DNA from: Macrotis lagotis
Taxonomy: Eukaryota > Chordata > Mammalia > Peramelemorphia > Peramelidae
Direction: 5' to 3'
Length of the DNA stretch: 64,000 nucleotides
Assembly: GCF_037893015.1 (NCBI RefSeq)
Contig: NC_133658.1
Span: forward strand, 281,936,875 to 282,000,874
This document shows, piece after piece, positions 10,699-21,544 of the stretch. The position numbers were made by a program, and so were the translations under genes. The first letter of the stretch is position 1; each line of letters begins with the position of its first letter. The notes under the pieces are model-generated. The model was not told where the DNA came from. It searched no databases and worked only from the letters and a program-made list of their open reading frames with translations.

Positions 10699-10859
10699 CT
10701 TTTTTTTTTAGATTTTTTTTTTTGCAAGGCAAATGGGGTTAAGTGGCTTGCCCAAGGCCACACAGCTAGGTAATTGTTAAGTGTCTGAGGCTGGATTTGA
10801 ACTCAGGCACTCCTGACTCCAGGGCCTTAGTTCTATCCACTGTGCCACCTAACTACCCC
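10699..10859 (-). mobile_element. Short-form SINE
   Basis: T-rich left edge (A-tail of the minus copy), gcaaggcaaatggggttaag, cacacagctaggtaattgtt, and the head at cactgtgccacctaactacc. Confidence 0.85.
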
Positions 10860-11149
10860 TAGAGCACCCCTTAAGGATCTCAATTGGAGCACAAAAATCT
10901 GACAGATTTTTTTCAAACTAGTGCTTCCTTCATAGACTTCAATGCCATCCACCCACCTTGAAGGCCTGATCACTGGAGGTGATACTAACAATTTAGCAGT
11001 CTTTCCATCTTCCAGCAGCAATAACTAAATCTCAGTCTTGGTTTTCAAAGGTTGGCCAAGGTAGAGAAACACCTCTGTATAGTATACAATGTTCTCCCAT
11101 CTGACACAGTGGAAGGTAAGATTCAAGTTAAAAATGTTTTAGTTTTTAA
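10860..11149. other. No gene seen
   Basis: Short minus-strand (10833-11021) and plus-strand (11052-11240) open frames overlap repeat ends and show no protein family. Confidence 0.4.
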
Positions 11150-11350
11150 AATTTTATTTTTCTTAAAATTTTTTTTGGGGGGAGGGACTGTTTTCTTTGA
11201 CAACAAATGTTTTACACAACTGAACTTATATAATATATAACAAATTGCTAGCCTTTTCAATAGGGGAGAGAGAATTTGGAACTCAAATTTTTTTAAAAAG
11301 TGAACATTAAAAATTATTTTTACATGTAATTGAGGAAAACAAAATGTAAA
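11150..11350 (+). mobile_element. L1 3' end fragment
   Basis: The landmark gagagagaatttggaactca followed by aaattttt and an A-rich end matches the terminal part of marsupial L1 3' UTRs also seen at 49.8 kb in this window. Confidence 0.6.
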
Positions 11351-12185
11351 GAAAAAAGAATTTATTTGCTATACAATATTTATGTAGATTCCATGTCATA
11401 AAAAGTAAATACTGCCTGAAATCAATGTTTTAGTTTTTATTGAGATGTTAGCATAAAAGGTTATAGAATTCTAGAATTACTATAGAATTACTAGTGAGAA
11501 AAATATTTTGTATGTTTGCAATTTTATTTTGAATATTGCATTTTATGAGTTAGTTCATGATTACTGTTAGCAAAAGTACAAATTATCAAAATTAATTTTT
11601 TATAAAGAAAATGCAGAAAAGTATACTTTCACCTATCTCTAGCAAAAGACTAGTTATAGTGGTCATGGGAACCTAACATTCTATTTCCCAGAGGTTCAAT
11701 GCAGCAACATTGATATTCTTGACCTTTGTGACATTTTTAGGGACATTATGACCTTGTGAAAGTTGAGAATTGAATGCATAAAAGAAGGTAGAAATCCATG
11801 GAGACTTTACTTTTACACTTCAAAGACTCATTATGGTTACTACCTCGACCAGTGAATATTGCTACCCTAAAATTTCACTGAGACTTTTCAAGAATTATTG
11901 TGACTAAAAAGTCATCAGTCTATAGCCAACACAGTAATTGGTCTCTCTGAGCTTAATTAGGCCAGTCCATGTATGGGAAAGATACCATCTAAGACAAGAC
12001 CCACATTCAAACCCCTCCAGCTTGGTAGGACTTATTAATCAATCGATGAATAAACAAAGATTTATGTTTGAGGACCTATACTAAGGACTGGAGATTCAAA
12101 GATTCAAAATCATTTCTAGTTAGCACAGTGTGGGGAGAAGAAAAGTGGAAAGGAGGGAAGGAGGGAAGGGCAGGGAGGATGATTA
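11351..12185. other. No gene seen
   Basis: AT-rich; a purine-rich aaggagggaaggagggaagg stretch lies near 12150-12175. Nothing else was recognised. Confidence 0.4.
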
Positions 12186-12397
12186 TATGAATAGGAGTCT
12201 GGAGGCCTGGATTCTAATCCTAGTCCTGCAATTTAGTGTTGCCTAAGAATAGTCACAATGTTTTTTTCCAAATCTCAATTTCTCTTAAATGAAGAACTGT
12301 CCTATTAAGAATTAATAGGGCTAATGTGATTATCAAGGAAGATAATGGCTATGAATGTACTTCGTAAACTTTAAAACAGCATTGTAATTTATAGAAA
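12186..12397 (+). mobile_element. MIR-like SINE remnant
   Basis: The order gtctggaggcctggattcta, tcctgcaatttagtgt and ccaaatctcaatttctctt fits an old MIR element. Confidence 0.5.
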
Positions 12398-12640
12398 GGC
12401 AGCTCTCTTTATCCACCCAGTGGATAAAGCATTGAGTCTGGAGTCAAGAAGACCCAAATTCAAATATAGCCTGACATACTTATTAACTGTGTGAACCTGG
12501 GCAATTCATTTAATCTCTGTTTGCCTTAATCCACCAAAGAAAGAAATGGCAAACCACTCTACAATCTTTGCCAAGAAAACCCTAAAGACTCTATGGTCCA
12601 TAGAGTCACAAAGAACTGAATATAAATGAACAGGCTGAAG
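12398..12640 (+). mobile_element. Form-A long SINE
   Basis: Head ggcagctctc, cagtggataaagcattgagt, then the extra block aatggcaaaccactctacaa and gccaagaaaaccctaaa. It is preceded by the MIR-like remnant. Confidence 0.75.
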
Positions 12641-12843
12641 TTTTTTGTTTGTTTGTTTTTTTAACCAGATGGAAAATGGACATCAATATCATTTCTTATG
12701 GGAATGCATTACATGTCTTATCCTGAAAAATTTACCTTCCTAAGGGTTTGGGTTAGGCTGGATGTCTCAGGGAGAAACAGTTGTGAATATTGAGCTGTTT
12801 GGCCATTTCAGGGCTGATGGCAGCAGGCTTGTGGCCTTCTGTT

Positions 12844-12857
12844 GGGGGGGGGGGGGG
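12844..12857. repeat. Poly-G run (14)
   Basis: Fourteen consecutive G bases; potentially structured and error-prone. Confidence 0.9.
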
Positions 12858-13143
12858 TTTCTTTTCTCTTGCAGTTCTAGTTTAATAGAGACTACGGTTG
12901 CCCAAGCTAGCTATACATTCTGTTAGTTTGGATCAGGTGTGGAGTCACATTAGCGATAAGAACTCCCTTGGAAACCTTTCACTAAGTGTCTGGACACTGG
13001 AAATGGCCGACCTTTTCCACCACAGATCAGAGGTGGTGTGTGTCTATAGTTACATGTCCATGCCCTACCTATTTCCCAAAAGAAAAGAGGCAGAGTACAA
13101 AACATAAGAATGGGCTGAAATTTAGCACTTCCTAACAGATTTC
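12858..13143. other. No gene seen
   Basis: A short plus-strand open frame (12898-13107) has no recognisable family and no splice context. Confidence 0.35.
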
Positions 13144-13212
13144 AGGAGAAGCTAAGTACCACAGTGGATAGAATCAATCAGGAGGACCTGAGTTCAAATC
13201 CAACCTAGGACA
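13144..13212 (+). mobile_element. SINE head fragment
   Basis: Diverged head gaagctaagtaccacagtgg followed by aggaggacctgagttcaaat and acacttgatga; no tail. Confidence 0.6.
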
Positions 13213-13218
13213 CTTGAT

Positions 13219-13518
13219 GATATTTGTCCCTCATTCTTGAAGAAGACCATGATATCAAGAGGTAATGCCATGACAAGCACATGAATTGGATTTGAGTGAG
13301 GGAAGGAGCTGTGCTAAGTCACCAGCCTCACTCCTCCAGAGCCATCTGGGTCCAGTGGCCAGATGTGAATCAGGAAGGCTGGAGATGGCCCTCCATGTGA
13401 GGCAATCAGGGTTAAGTGACTTGCCCACACAGCTGGTAAGTGTCTGAGGCTGGATTTGAACTCCAGTCCTCATGACCCCAAGGTCAGTGCTTTATTCCAC
13501 TGTACCACCTAGCTGCCC
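13219..13518 (-). mobile_element. Form-B long SINE
   Basis: The minus-strand head lies at 13518 (plus text ccacctagctgccct). The long tail includes gaagaccatgatatcaag and ccatgacaagcacatgaatt, as also seen at 58.8 kb. Confidence 0.8.
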
Positions 13519-15201
13519 TTTACCCCCTTAATCTGAGTTCAAAGATCTCCTCCTTTGGAAGTCTATCTATAGGATTCACAGACCCCAAGTTAAGAACTAC
13601 TCTAAGGAAAGGTAAATCAACAACAGAGGACTTTAATGGGTTCTTTGTGAGTCTCAGGTTACTTCATGTGTATATATCTTATCTCTATACCTGGACAATA
13701 AATTCTCTGAAGGAATAGAGGCTCCTCTTCTTCACCATCATAAGACACGGAAGACTTTAAGACTTTAAGAAATACTAAACTGAAGGGGAAAAAAATCATA
13801 ATCTCTTGACCTTTGAAACTTATCATATTTCTTATGAGCTGAGACATAATCTGTATATAAAATAACTTAAAGGTATTCAGTGGCATCCTGAGCATTTACT
13901 GGGATTTAAGCATCAGATACAAAGTCCCAAGAAATCTTTGGTGCTGAAAAGAACTCACCTTTTTTCCATTGCCAAGCAATACTATTATGTAGCCAACCTT
14001 GCACCCTTGACCCTCATCCCTTCCTTTTAACTGCTTCAGAGAACTCCTAGCTATGCTCCCAGGAACCTCTGAAGGAGAACAGGTCTGTCTGTTAAAGCCT
14101 ACAGGATTTTCTGCTTGAAATAGCCCATGCTTTCTACAGTATCAGCTCCAATAAGGGATCTGGAGGAGCCCAAATTGTAGTGTACTGACATGAGAGACTG
14201 GCTATCTGACTGCTTACCCATTGGATGCTCTAGACATCCAGGGCTTGAAGGTTTGAAACCCTGGAGCTTTCCCTGGCCAGACCAGACCTCCAACAGAAGT
14301 CACCAATAAATTAGACATTAGCAGTCTATGCCAATTAAAGGACAACAAACTTAACTGCAGGCCAGCATTGCTTGGCAGCCTTGTGAAGGTGAGTCTAATG
14401 CTGGAGTTTTCTCAGTCTCTCATTTCTCTTGTGCTGAGCCAAGAAACCATATGATCCACTCAACAGCATATCCTTCAGGAAAATAAGTCAGGTTTCTCCC
14501 TTGGCTGTTATTAAACATGGGAATTGATACCATGCCGATCTTCTCCCTCCATTCATCCATTCATTCAACATTTATAAGATGATGCACCTGACCAAACACT
14601 GGGAGACAGCAAGTTGTTTTTCTAACTGTGGAAATGGACTGCACTGAGGTATCTATATTCTATCCTGGGGTCCTTCCAAGGGCAGATTTTTTGTAATTGC
14701 CGAGGTCATGAATGCAGTCTGTGGTTAGGTAGCAAAGTTTTCCCTCTGTGCAAATCAAATCAGCCAGTAGAAAGAGCAAACTTACCATCTGGTCTTATCA
14801 CTAAGCTTTGACTAACTGAGCTGGTCATTCTAATCATATAAATCTCAACTGGGTCCTTGATGCAGCAAAGCAATTCTTTCATTCCTTTTTAATTGATTTT
14901 CCTTTACATTCCCTAGGGCATCTGTTCCAAGCCTTCTCTTTTCTGAAACTTGTTGACAGTTTTCTTCTCAAATCTCCCACACCACCCCCTCCCACTGCCT
15001 GCTTAGCAGAGGAGCTTACCTTACATGACTCAGAAAAAAATGCCATTGATAAGTTTCCTCTTTTCCCATCCTCTACCTCTCTACTCATCCTCAATTCTCT
15101 CTTTCTTTATTCTAGTCTCTGATGAAGTGGTAGACCTTTTCCACCCCAAGGCATCTTCATTTACCTTGATCCTATTCTCTCCTGTCCCCATACCCAATCA
15201 C
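13519..15201. other. No gene seen
   Basis: About 1.7 kb with short chance open frames only (13659-13895, 14099-14293, 14879-15094 minus; 15025-15237 plus). No domains, promoter or confident repeats recognised. Confidence 0.4.
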
Positions 15202-15346
15202 CTTTTTTGTTTGTTTTTGCATGGCAATGGAGGTTAAGTGACTTGCCTAGGGTAACACAGGTAATTATTAAGTGTCTGAGGCTGATTTGAACTCAGGTCC
15301 TCCTGACTCCAGGGCCAGTGTTCTATCCATTGTGCCACCTAGCTGT
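15202..15346 (-). mobile_element. Short-form SINE with TSD
   Basis: Minus copy with left T-rich tail and head at tgccacctagctgt. Imperfect flanks cccaatcacct (15193) and cccaatcatct (15347) look like a TSD. Confidence 0.85.
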
Positions 15347-15445
15347 CCCAATCATCTCTTTTAAGTCTGTAACCTTTAGTCATCATACTTTGTGGAAGTA
15401 GGCTCCCCAACTTCTTCCATGAGAGGATTTCCCCCACATACCCAT

Positions 15446-15454
15446 TATATATAT

Positions 15455-15503
<49 letters not shown>
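15446..15503. repeat. (TA)n microsatellite
   Basis: Nearly pure TA with one tgta interruption. Confidence 0.9.
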
Positions 15504-15507
<4 letters not shown>

Positions 15508-16020
15508 GACATCATCACCATCCAATGAACAGCTCTAAGTCATCCTTAACTCTTCCTCACTCTCACAAGTCCAGTCAGTTGCCTCGACTTGTTTATTCTA
15601 TCTCCAAAAAATCTCTTGTATTCATCCCTGTTTCTTTACTTTCATGGCCATTATCCTAAATCAGTCCCAAATCACCTCTCTCCAACTATTGAAAGTCTCT
15701 TAAAGAGCCTTTCCTCTTGAATTCACCATCCATAGGACTGCAAGTTATTTTCCAAAACTACAGATCTGACTGTGTCACTGCTCTGCTAAATAAATCTACG
15801 AGTTCCCTAGCACCTCTAGGATTACATGCTTATTGGTCTGATCAACATTTAAAACCCTTTTACAAATTTCCAACCCAAATTTTTAGTCTTATTAGATATT
15901 ATTACCCTTTATTCTTCTAGCTGTTATTTACACAAAACACTCCATTCTCGTCTTCTTGTCAGGAAAGCACTCCTGTCTCACTTCTACCTCTTAGAATACT
16001 TAGGTCTTTCAAAGTTTAAT

Positions 16021-16126
16021 TCATGTAGAGTAACAGACTGCCTTCTGTGGGGGCGTGGAGGGAGGGAAGCAAGATTAGGGGAAAAATTGTAAAACTCAAA
16101 ATAAAATCTTTCTTTAAAAAAAAATA
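16021..16126 (+). mobile_element. Very short L1 3' end
   Basis: About 105 bp: ggggcgtggagggaggg, then aaaactcaaaataaaa and an A-run. The flanks agtttaattca and atagttcagctca are similar and could be a decayed TSD. Confidence 0.55.
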
Positions 16127-16391
16127 GTTCAGCTCACATATCACCTCCAAAATAAGGCCTTACTGATTTCTCAGATGCAACTGCATCCCGTGACAAAATA
16201 CCTTGAGTTTATTTTGCCTGTGCTCACACATGGATATGTTACATATGCTGTATATCATAGAGCATAGTATAATATATATATAAATATATGAAATAATATG
16301 TACCATATAATATATTAAAATATAAAGTTCAGAGACTGTTTTCCATTTCTGTCTTCATATCCCTAGTATAGAGCCTGTCATATAGGCATTT

Positions 16392-16546
16392 TTTTTTTTA
16401 GATTTTGCAAGGCAAACAGGGTTAAGTGGCTTGCCCAAGGCCACACAGCTAGGTAATTATTAAGTGTCTGAGGTCGGATTTGAACCCAGGTACTCCTGAC
16501 TCCAAGGCTGGTGCTCTATCCACTGCGCCACCTAGCCACCCCCCAC
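16392..16546 (-). mobile_element. Short-form SINE with TSD inside L2
   Basis: The ten-base duplication ataggcattt at 16382-16391 and 16547-16556 flanks a near-consensus minus-strand SINE with head cgccacctagccacc. Confidence 0.9.
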
Positions 16547-16590
16547 ATAGGCATTTAATAAATATTTGTTGATTGATACCCTCTCGACAG

Positions 16591-18639
16591 AGCTCATACC
16601 TTGGGCAAGCTTCACAAAACACACTCACAGCAACTTGTTAAAGACAAATTCAGTAGAAGGGAGGGTTAGAGGGAGAAAGAAAGACCTCAGAATTCATGGA
16701 AGCAGCTTCACTATAGGAAGATCTTACCTGATAAAGTTGCATTATTGTATGCCTTCCTAAATGTTCTTGATAATTATTTACTAAGTCTGTTGCTTTTTTG
16801 GTGTTGAGGAAGTATAAGTGCTATTAGTGTTTTGTATCCTGGTATAAAAGGCCAGTCATCTCACTGTATTATACCTCTACCTCTCAATGATTTGCTCCTT
16901 TGGAGGCAGAGATAGCCTTGTCACACTAACTTTGCAAATTGCCGTTTGCCAGCAATCTCATTCCTATGATAAGACTGTCTGGCTTTGAACATTAATTTTT
17001 CTTTTAGGAGTCAAAGCCAAATTTGGTTGTCAGGAAGAATACTTTGGATTAAATACTTCACTTACAAAAATTTTACATAAATAACCCTTTCTTCTTTTAT
17101 CAGTACATGGTAAGGAAAAAAAAACAAATATAGCTACCAATCCCTGAAGTTCCTGTCTAAACAGGGAAATTTGGCATTTATACATAGGCACTGTGATCTG
17201 TGAAGGTAAAGAGACAAGGTGCTGCCTCTGGGGAGGAAAAGGAGCAGGAGGACAGAGGCATTCTGCCCTGTGGCCTGGTGACCTGGCTAGGAGCCCTGCC
17301 AAATGCATAAAGGTTTCTTCCACTTCAGTGGTTGTCTCTACTCAGGATAGTTCTGACAGTGTCAGACTCCAGAAGCCATCCCCTCTTATGAGGTAGAGGG
17401 TTCAAGGAATTGCTGGGAATAGAATTTGTCAAATTTTGCTTCGGGGCCAGAATTGAAACTCACACCCACTGGATCATTGCCGGTTTTCTGCTTCCTTGTC
17501 TGAAGTATTGTGGCCCAAGACACTTCACAGACCTTGTGGTTGGGGAAACTAAAAATGATTTCCAAGTCTGCTCCCTAATGCTGAGGAGTTGTGGAATGCA
17601 GTTAGCTGGGCAAGGAACCACATACAAGAAATGGCCTTCTTTCTCCTCATCCCATTTGCCTTTGCTCTTCCCTTAGCCAGCATTGAAACAATGGTAGTGG
17701 CTGCAACATGGCAGCCAGCAGCCATGGCCCTTGGAAGCAAGGCCATTTCTGTCTCTGGTGGGTTTTTTGGGAGGGGGGGTATGAGAGTGGGAGCTGGGGG
17801 AACAGGCAGTGAAGCACAGCTGGTTCTCATTCTCCTACCTAATTTCCTCTGTAGGAAAAACAAAACCACTCAGTCCTGAGAGGTCCTTTTTGATTTGTTT
17901 TTTTTCCATCCTCTGCCTCAGCTGAAGCCCAGTTTCTATCAAATCTAGGATCATGCTGAGGGTGTGGTTTAGTATGACCATAGATAGCCACAGGCTTAGA
18001 AATGTGAAGTAACAGTAGTATAGATTATCCAAAAGTTGATTTGGTTTGAATATGCAGGCCAGCAAGCCTCTCCTACCCACCAACCTCCATCTCTCCCATC
18101 CCCCTTTTTCTTTCCTAATTACATGTATTTGTGGATGCTTTTCAGGGCAGTTAGATTCTTCCTAAGCAGGCTTCCTAAGCAACCTAAGCCCTTTCCTGAG
18201 AAGGAGCAAATGTGCATATCAGAGTAAGGAGAGGATATTTTGAGAATCAGAAGAATTCAGGCTGAGATTTTTGAAAATGTGCTGTCTCTAAAACCTTGGT
18301 GACTTGAATGATTCAGTGGAAATGCTGATTCCAGTAATACAGCCTAGATGTAAACTAAACTCTCCATTCCTCTCTTTGTATACCACCAGCCCCTTTCTGG
18401 TCATCAAGGTGGATAGAACCATTACATGACCTGTGATGCCTTAGCAAGCATTTCCTTAGGGAACCAAAAAAGCCATCTTCATGTGCTTATCCTTATGCAT
18501 TTTTATTGCCCAGTTAACTGTGAATCCTCCCTTCTTAATGTGACAGGTCCAAGCCTCGGCTTTCTGTTGACAGAAGGTCTTAGAAATTCCCTTTCCAGCC
18601 GAATGGAGGGAAAGTAACAAGATCAGCCCTGGAAGTTAG
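16591..18639. other. No gene seen upstream of the CpG island
   Basis: About 2 kb of mostly unrepetitive-looking DNA. The part 17155-17880 is somewhat richer in GC and has overlapping short open frames on both strands (17030-17323 and 17549-17869 minus, 17410-17676 and 17589-17879 plus), none with a recognisable family. Distal regulatory DNA is possible but nothing shows it. Confidence 0.4.
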
Positions 18640-18845
18640 TGAAATCAGTAAGTGCTCCGACTTAATGGAAAGACTCGGATTCAAGTGCTACCTTCAAAAC
18701 TTCCTATGGGATCAAGGGCAAACCGCTTAAACGGAGACTTGGTTTGGTCTTCTGTAAAAGATAGGGTGATACAAGCCGTCTCTCTCTCCCTAGCTCCGAG
18801 TTGTTTTGAGGAGGCCTGGCTTTACAAATGTCAGCTATTGCAATC
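18640..18845 (+). mobile_element. MIR-like CORE-SINE beside the CpG island
   Basis: The sequence order actcggattcaagtgctacc, atcaagggcaaaccgcttaa, cttctgtaaaagatagggtg and tttacaaatgtcagctatt follows the MIR/CORE-SINE plan in plus orientation. It ends about 110 bp before the CpG-rich sequence begins. Confidence 0.5.
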
Positions 18846-19109
18846 CTGTACAGAGACCACCATGCCAGCGTGACAGGGCCTCACACTCTGCTCCTTTTTC
18901 CAGCACCCAAAGAGGTGAAGTTCTTAATTCACCAGAAGTGGTTTCATTCCTAGGGATCCCCCTCCTCAGGCCCGTGCCCCCCCCCCCGCTCCCCCAAGGC
19001 GAGAGACAATGCGCGAGGGGCCAGGCGGGTGTCTTCTGCTGCCCCCCGGCGAGCCCAGGCAGTGGGGGTCACCAGTCCGCCCGGGCCCCCCTTCCCCAGG
19101 GCACGGGTG

Positions 19110-19117
19110 TGACATCA
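19110..19117. promoter_or_regulatory. CRE-like site TGACATCA
   Basis: One mismatch from the palindromic CRE (TGACGTCA), directly beside a run of GGGCGG-type boxes at 19119-19140. A possible ATF/CREB-family site; position is suggestive, binding is not shown. Confidence 0.35.
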
Positions 19118-19118
19118 C

Positions 19119-19140
19119 GGGCGGGGGGCGGGGGGCGGGA
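19119..19140. promoter_or_regulatory. GC-box cluster
   Basis: Repeated gggcgggg motifs, the classic Sp/KLF recognition core. Confidence 0.6.
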
Positions 19141-19182
19141 GGGCGAGGGAGGGGCCTGCCCCAGACTTTCTCTGCCTAGACA

Positions 19183-19191
19183 TCACTTCCT
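19183..19191. promoter_or_regulatory. ETS-like site
   Basis: cacttccta contains ACTTCC, the reverse complement of the ETS core GGAAGT, a common core-promoter site in CpG islands. Confidence 0.35.
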
Positions 19192-19197
19192 AGCCCC

Positions 19198-19216
19198 GCC
19201 GCCGCCGCCGCCGCCG
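19198..19216. repeat. (GCC)n run, probable 5' UTR
   Basis: About six GCC units, 145 bp upstream of the candidate start codon. Such runs are common in mammalian 5' UTRs and vary in length. Confidence 0.75.
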
Positions 19217-19295
19217 CTCTCCGCCGGGGCTCCAGGGCGCAGCGCCCCCAGCCCCCTCCCCGGGGCCGCCTCCCCGGGGCCGCCTCTCGGGCCGG

Positions 19296-19339
19296 CTCCG
19301 CCCGGGGCTCGCTCCGCCCGGGGCCGGCTCCGCCCGGGG
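19296..19339. repeat. Three 16-bp-spaced GC-box repeats
   Basis: The 12-mer ctccgcccgggg occurs at 19296, 19312 and 19328, exactly 16 bp apart, each with a CCGCCC box. A related pair of ctccccggggccg units lies just upstream. They end 21 bp before the ATG. Confidence 0.85.
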
Positions 19340-19360
19340 GCCGGCGCTCCTCGCCAACTC

Positions 19361-19419
19361 ATGGCTAGCCTGGCCGGGGATGAGGTCCAGATCTCCGCCG
19401 CCAGGAGACTCTACTCCAG
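19361..19419 (+). CDS. Candidate first coding exon, gene unidentified
   Basis: An ATG inside the CpG island opens a frame of 19 complete codons (MASLAGDEVQISAARRLYS) plus two bases, ending at CAG followed by gtgagg at 19420, a near-perfect splice donor; the intron phase would be 2. The reading frame extends upstream without a stop to 18806, but the upstream part is low-complexity GC-rich translation and this ATG is the first with sensible downstream sequence. Kozak context is moderate: G at +4, C at -3. The peptide is hydrophilic with no signal sequence, which would fit an intracellular protein. I do not recognise the protein. The remaining exons would have to lie downstream, probably beyond the window. 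Evidence is the island, the ATG and the donor; splicing itself is inferred. Confidence 0.55.
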
Positions 19420-20370
19420 GTGAGGACCCCCGCGCCGGCTCCCCGCCCCCGGGCTAAGGCGGCTCGGGTGGCCCCCCGGGACGCCCCTGTCCCGGCCCCG
19501 CCGGCCCACTGTGCCCGTGCCCAAGTGCCACTCGGCGGCGCCCCGATCTGGCCGCCCGCCCCTCCCAGCCTGCCCTCCCTGGTGTGGGGGGCCCCAGGCT
19601 CCCTCCTCGGCTCTTTCGCACGTGCGCCCCTCGGGGTGAGAGGGGCGGGAGACAAAGCCGAGCCGGCCGGCCCCTGCCTGGCCCGGGGTCTCCAGCGGGC
19701 ACGCAGCAGGCTCCCGCTCAGCCTAGCTCTGCTGCGGCCGCGGATCCGCAGGCGCCCACCCCTGCGCTAGTGGCAGGAAAAGCCCCCCCGACCTATTGTT
19801 TTCGGGCGGCCCCGGGGCACTGCCCCCCGGGCTTCTGCTGGCGGGGAGGGGGAAGCCTCCTCCGGGCCGGCCAAGCAGGGTCCTCTGCCTTCGGTCTGGG
19901 CCGGGGGTGCAGCGTTTCCGACTTGCAGGAGGGAGAAGCAGGGTGCGAGAGGGCAGCGGTGGGTTGAATCGAGGTCGTCACGGATGGCACCCGGCCCTGA
20001 GGGTCCAACCCGCATCAGCTCGGTGGCAGAGCAGATTTGACGGCCCACCTTTGTCACTTAACCTCAGATCACAACCTAGTCCACGCTTGGCTTTTACAGT
20101 TCTCCCTGAGATGCGGACCTTGGGATTGGAGATAGGGTTGCCAAAGCAGACCCAGGGGATTCTCCGGTCTGTTTCCTAACAAACTGTTAGTTTTTTGGCC
20201 CCTGGAAACTAAATGGACAAGAGATGGGTGTTGCGATTCAGATAATCAGAACAGCTAAGGGGCCCAAAGCAGCCCTACTTTGGAAGAGAGACACCTCTTT
20301 AATTATCCTCCAGGTATCCTCCCTCCCCTGCCCAGCTCCATTGTGTGGCTCTAAGGAAAAGATCTGGCCA

Positions 20371-20669
20371 GACATGTGGAGGGGGTGCATGCATCTACAT
20401 GACTCTGTCGCTGCCTGCTGCATTATGAAGGCAAATAGAAAAAAAAATTGCACTCAGTGGGGTTTCATAGATAGATACAGATATGGATATAGCTATAGAT
20501 TATATAGCACTTCATTTCATGAACTGAGAGATGACTGCATGGGGTGTATTTATACATATGTCCGTATGCACATGTGTGTATATGTAATATGCTATATCAC
20601 CCAGGTTGTAATTAGAGGAGATTACTTGCCATGCCACAGAAACAAGGTTTCTCCTGGCCAACTGACAGG
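20371..20669. repeat. Low-copy 300 bp repeat, copy A
   Basis: Starts gacatgtgg, includes ctacatgactctgtcgctgc, a gatagata-type AT-rich centre, cacttcatttcatgaact and acttgccatgccacagaaac, and ends actgacag. Copy B at 23006 is the same sequence in the same orientation with scattered differences. I do not recognise the family. Confidence 0.85.
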
Positions 20670-21254
20670 CTCCACCTCCCAGTAATCATGGCTGAAAAAT
20701 CTATGTTTAACACACAGCAGGCCTACCACCCCAATATGTGAAGCATATGGAGTGTCCATAAAGGACTGCAATGAAACCATCAGAGACTCAGGCCATTGTT
20801 ATTACTCACAATCTCCCAAACTGCAATTTCTTTAGATTAAAAAAACACTCATACACAAAGAAGTGGACATGCTAGATGACAGGCCAGGAAAGAGCTGTGA
20901 TGATGACTTGGGGAGATTTCTAGCTTCTTAAGACATGGGGTTCAGGTCCTTAAAATAGGTAAAGATTATGTGACAGCAAATCTGAGAATCTATCGATTGA
21001 TGCTATTGTATATGGGGGAGGGGCATATGCTATAAACTGGAATAGCAATGGAAATAGAAAGGACATGAATTGAGAAGATAGACTTTAACTTGACAATTGA
21101 TTGCATGTAAGCATGATAGAAGAATCTAAGACAACTTAAGATCTTAGATTTACAGCTGTAAAGGGCTTTAGAGTCATCTGGCTAAGAGGTGTAAAAATTC
21201 AGAGCTTGTGAACTAGATTAAAATTAATTTCTATATGTTTAACAAAATAAAAAT

Positions 21255-21257
<3 letters not shown>
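20670..21257. other. No gene seen
   Basis: Unremarkable AT-rich sequence. Confidence 0.4.

Positions 21258-21307
<50 letters not shown>
21258..21307. repeat. (TA)n microsatellite
   Basis: About 25 TA units. Confidence 0.9.
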
Positions 21308-21309
<2 letters not shown>

Positions 21310-21544
21310 AGTGTTTTTCTAAGTCAATGTGTGGACTGGATCCATTTATATTTGAGTTTGATATGTGATATTACTGATTTGCTCTGCAATCTCATTTGTA
21401 TAGATAAGGGAAACTGAGGTCCAGAGTTAGAATGTTAATTTCCCACAGTCATAAAAGTAATAAAAACACATCTCAGGGTTAAACCCAAGTTTAAGTCCAT
21501 CATCCTTTCAACTATTTCAGACAATATAGTAAGTGTGAGAGGGA

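Larger units (their letters stand above)
15525..16590 (+). mobile_element. L2-like LINE 3' region, twice interrupted
   Basis: Successive L2-like phrases (agatctgactgtgtcactgc, ttcagctcacatatcacctc, aatatttgttgattgat at the end) run in order across the span. Two younger insertions break it: an L1 tail at 16021-16126 and a SINE at 16392-16546. Confidence 0.6.
18960..19990. promoter_or_regulatory. CpG island promoter
   Basis: The only CpG-dense, GC-rich kilobase in an otherwise AT-rich window. It contains several GGGCGG/CCGCCC boxes, a GCC run, and a candidate first exon with splice donor. No TATA box is evident, as usual for CpG-island promoters with dispersed starts. The transcription start cannot be placed from sequence alone; it probably lies between about 19100 and 19340. 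Confidence 0.85.

Noticed and set aside
18806..19360. In-frame upstream extension of the candidate exon (185 more codons)
   Set aside because: Upstream translation is Pro/Gly/Arg-rich low-complexity from GC-rich DNA, and its first part overlaps a MIR-like element. An extended N-terminus cannot be excluded but is not supported.
19365..20057. Several overlapping open frames on both strands in the CpG island
   Set aside because: High GC removes stop codons, so long chance frames are expected. None has domains or splice logic, apart from the ATG-donor exon at 19361-19419.
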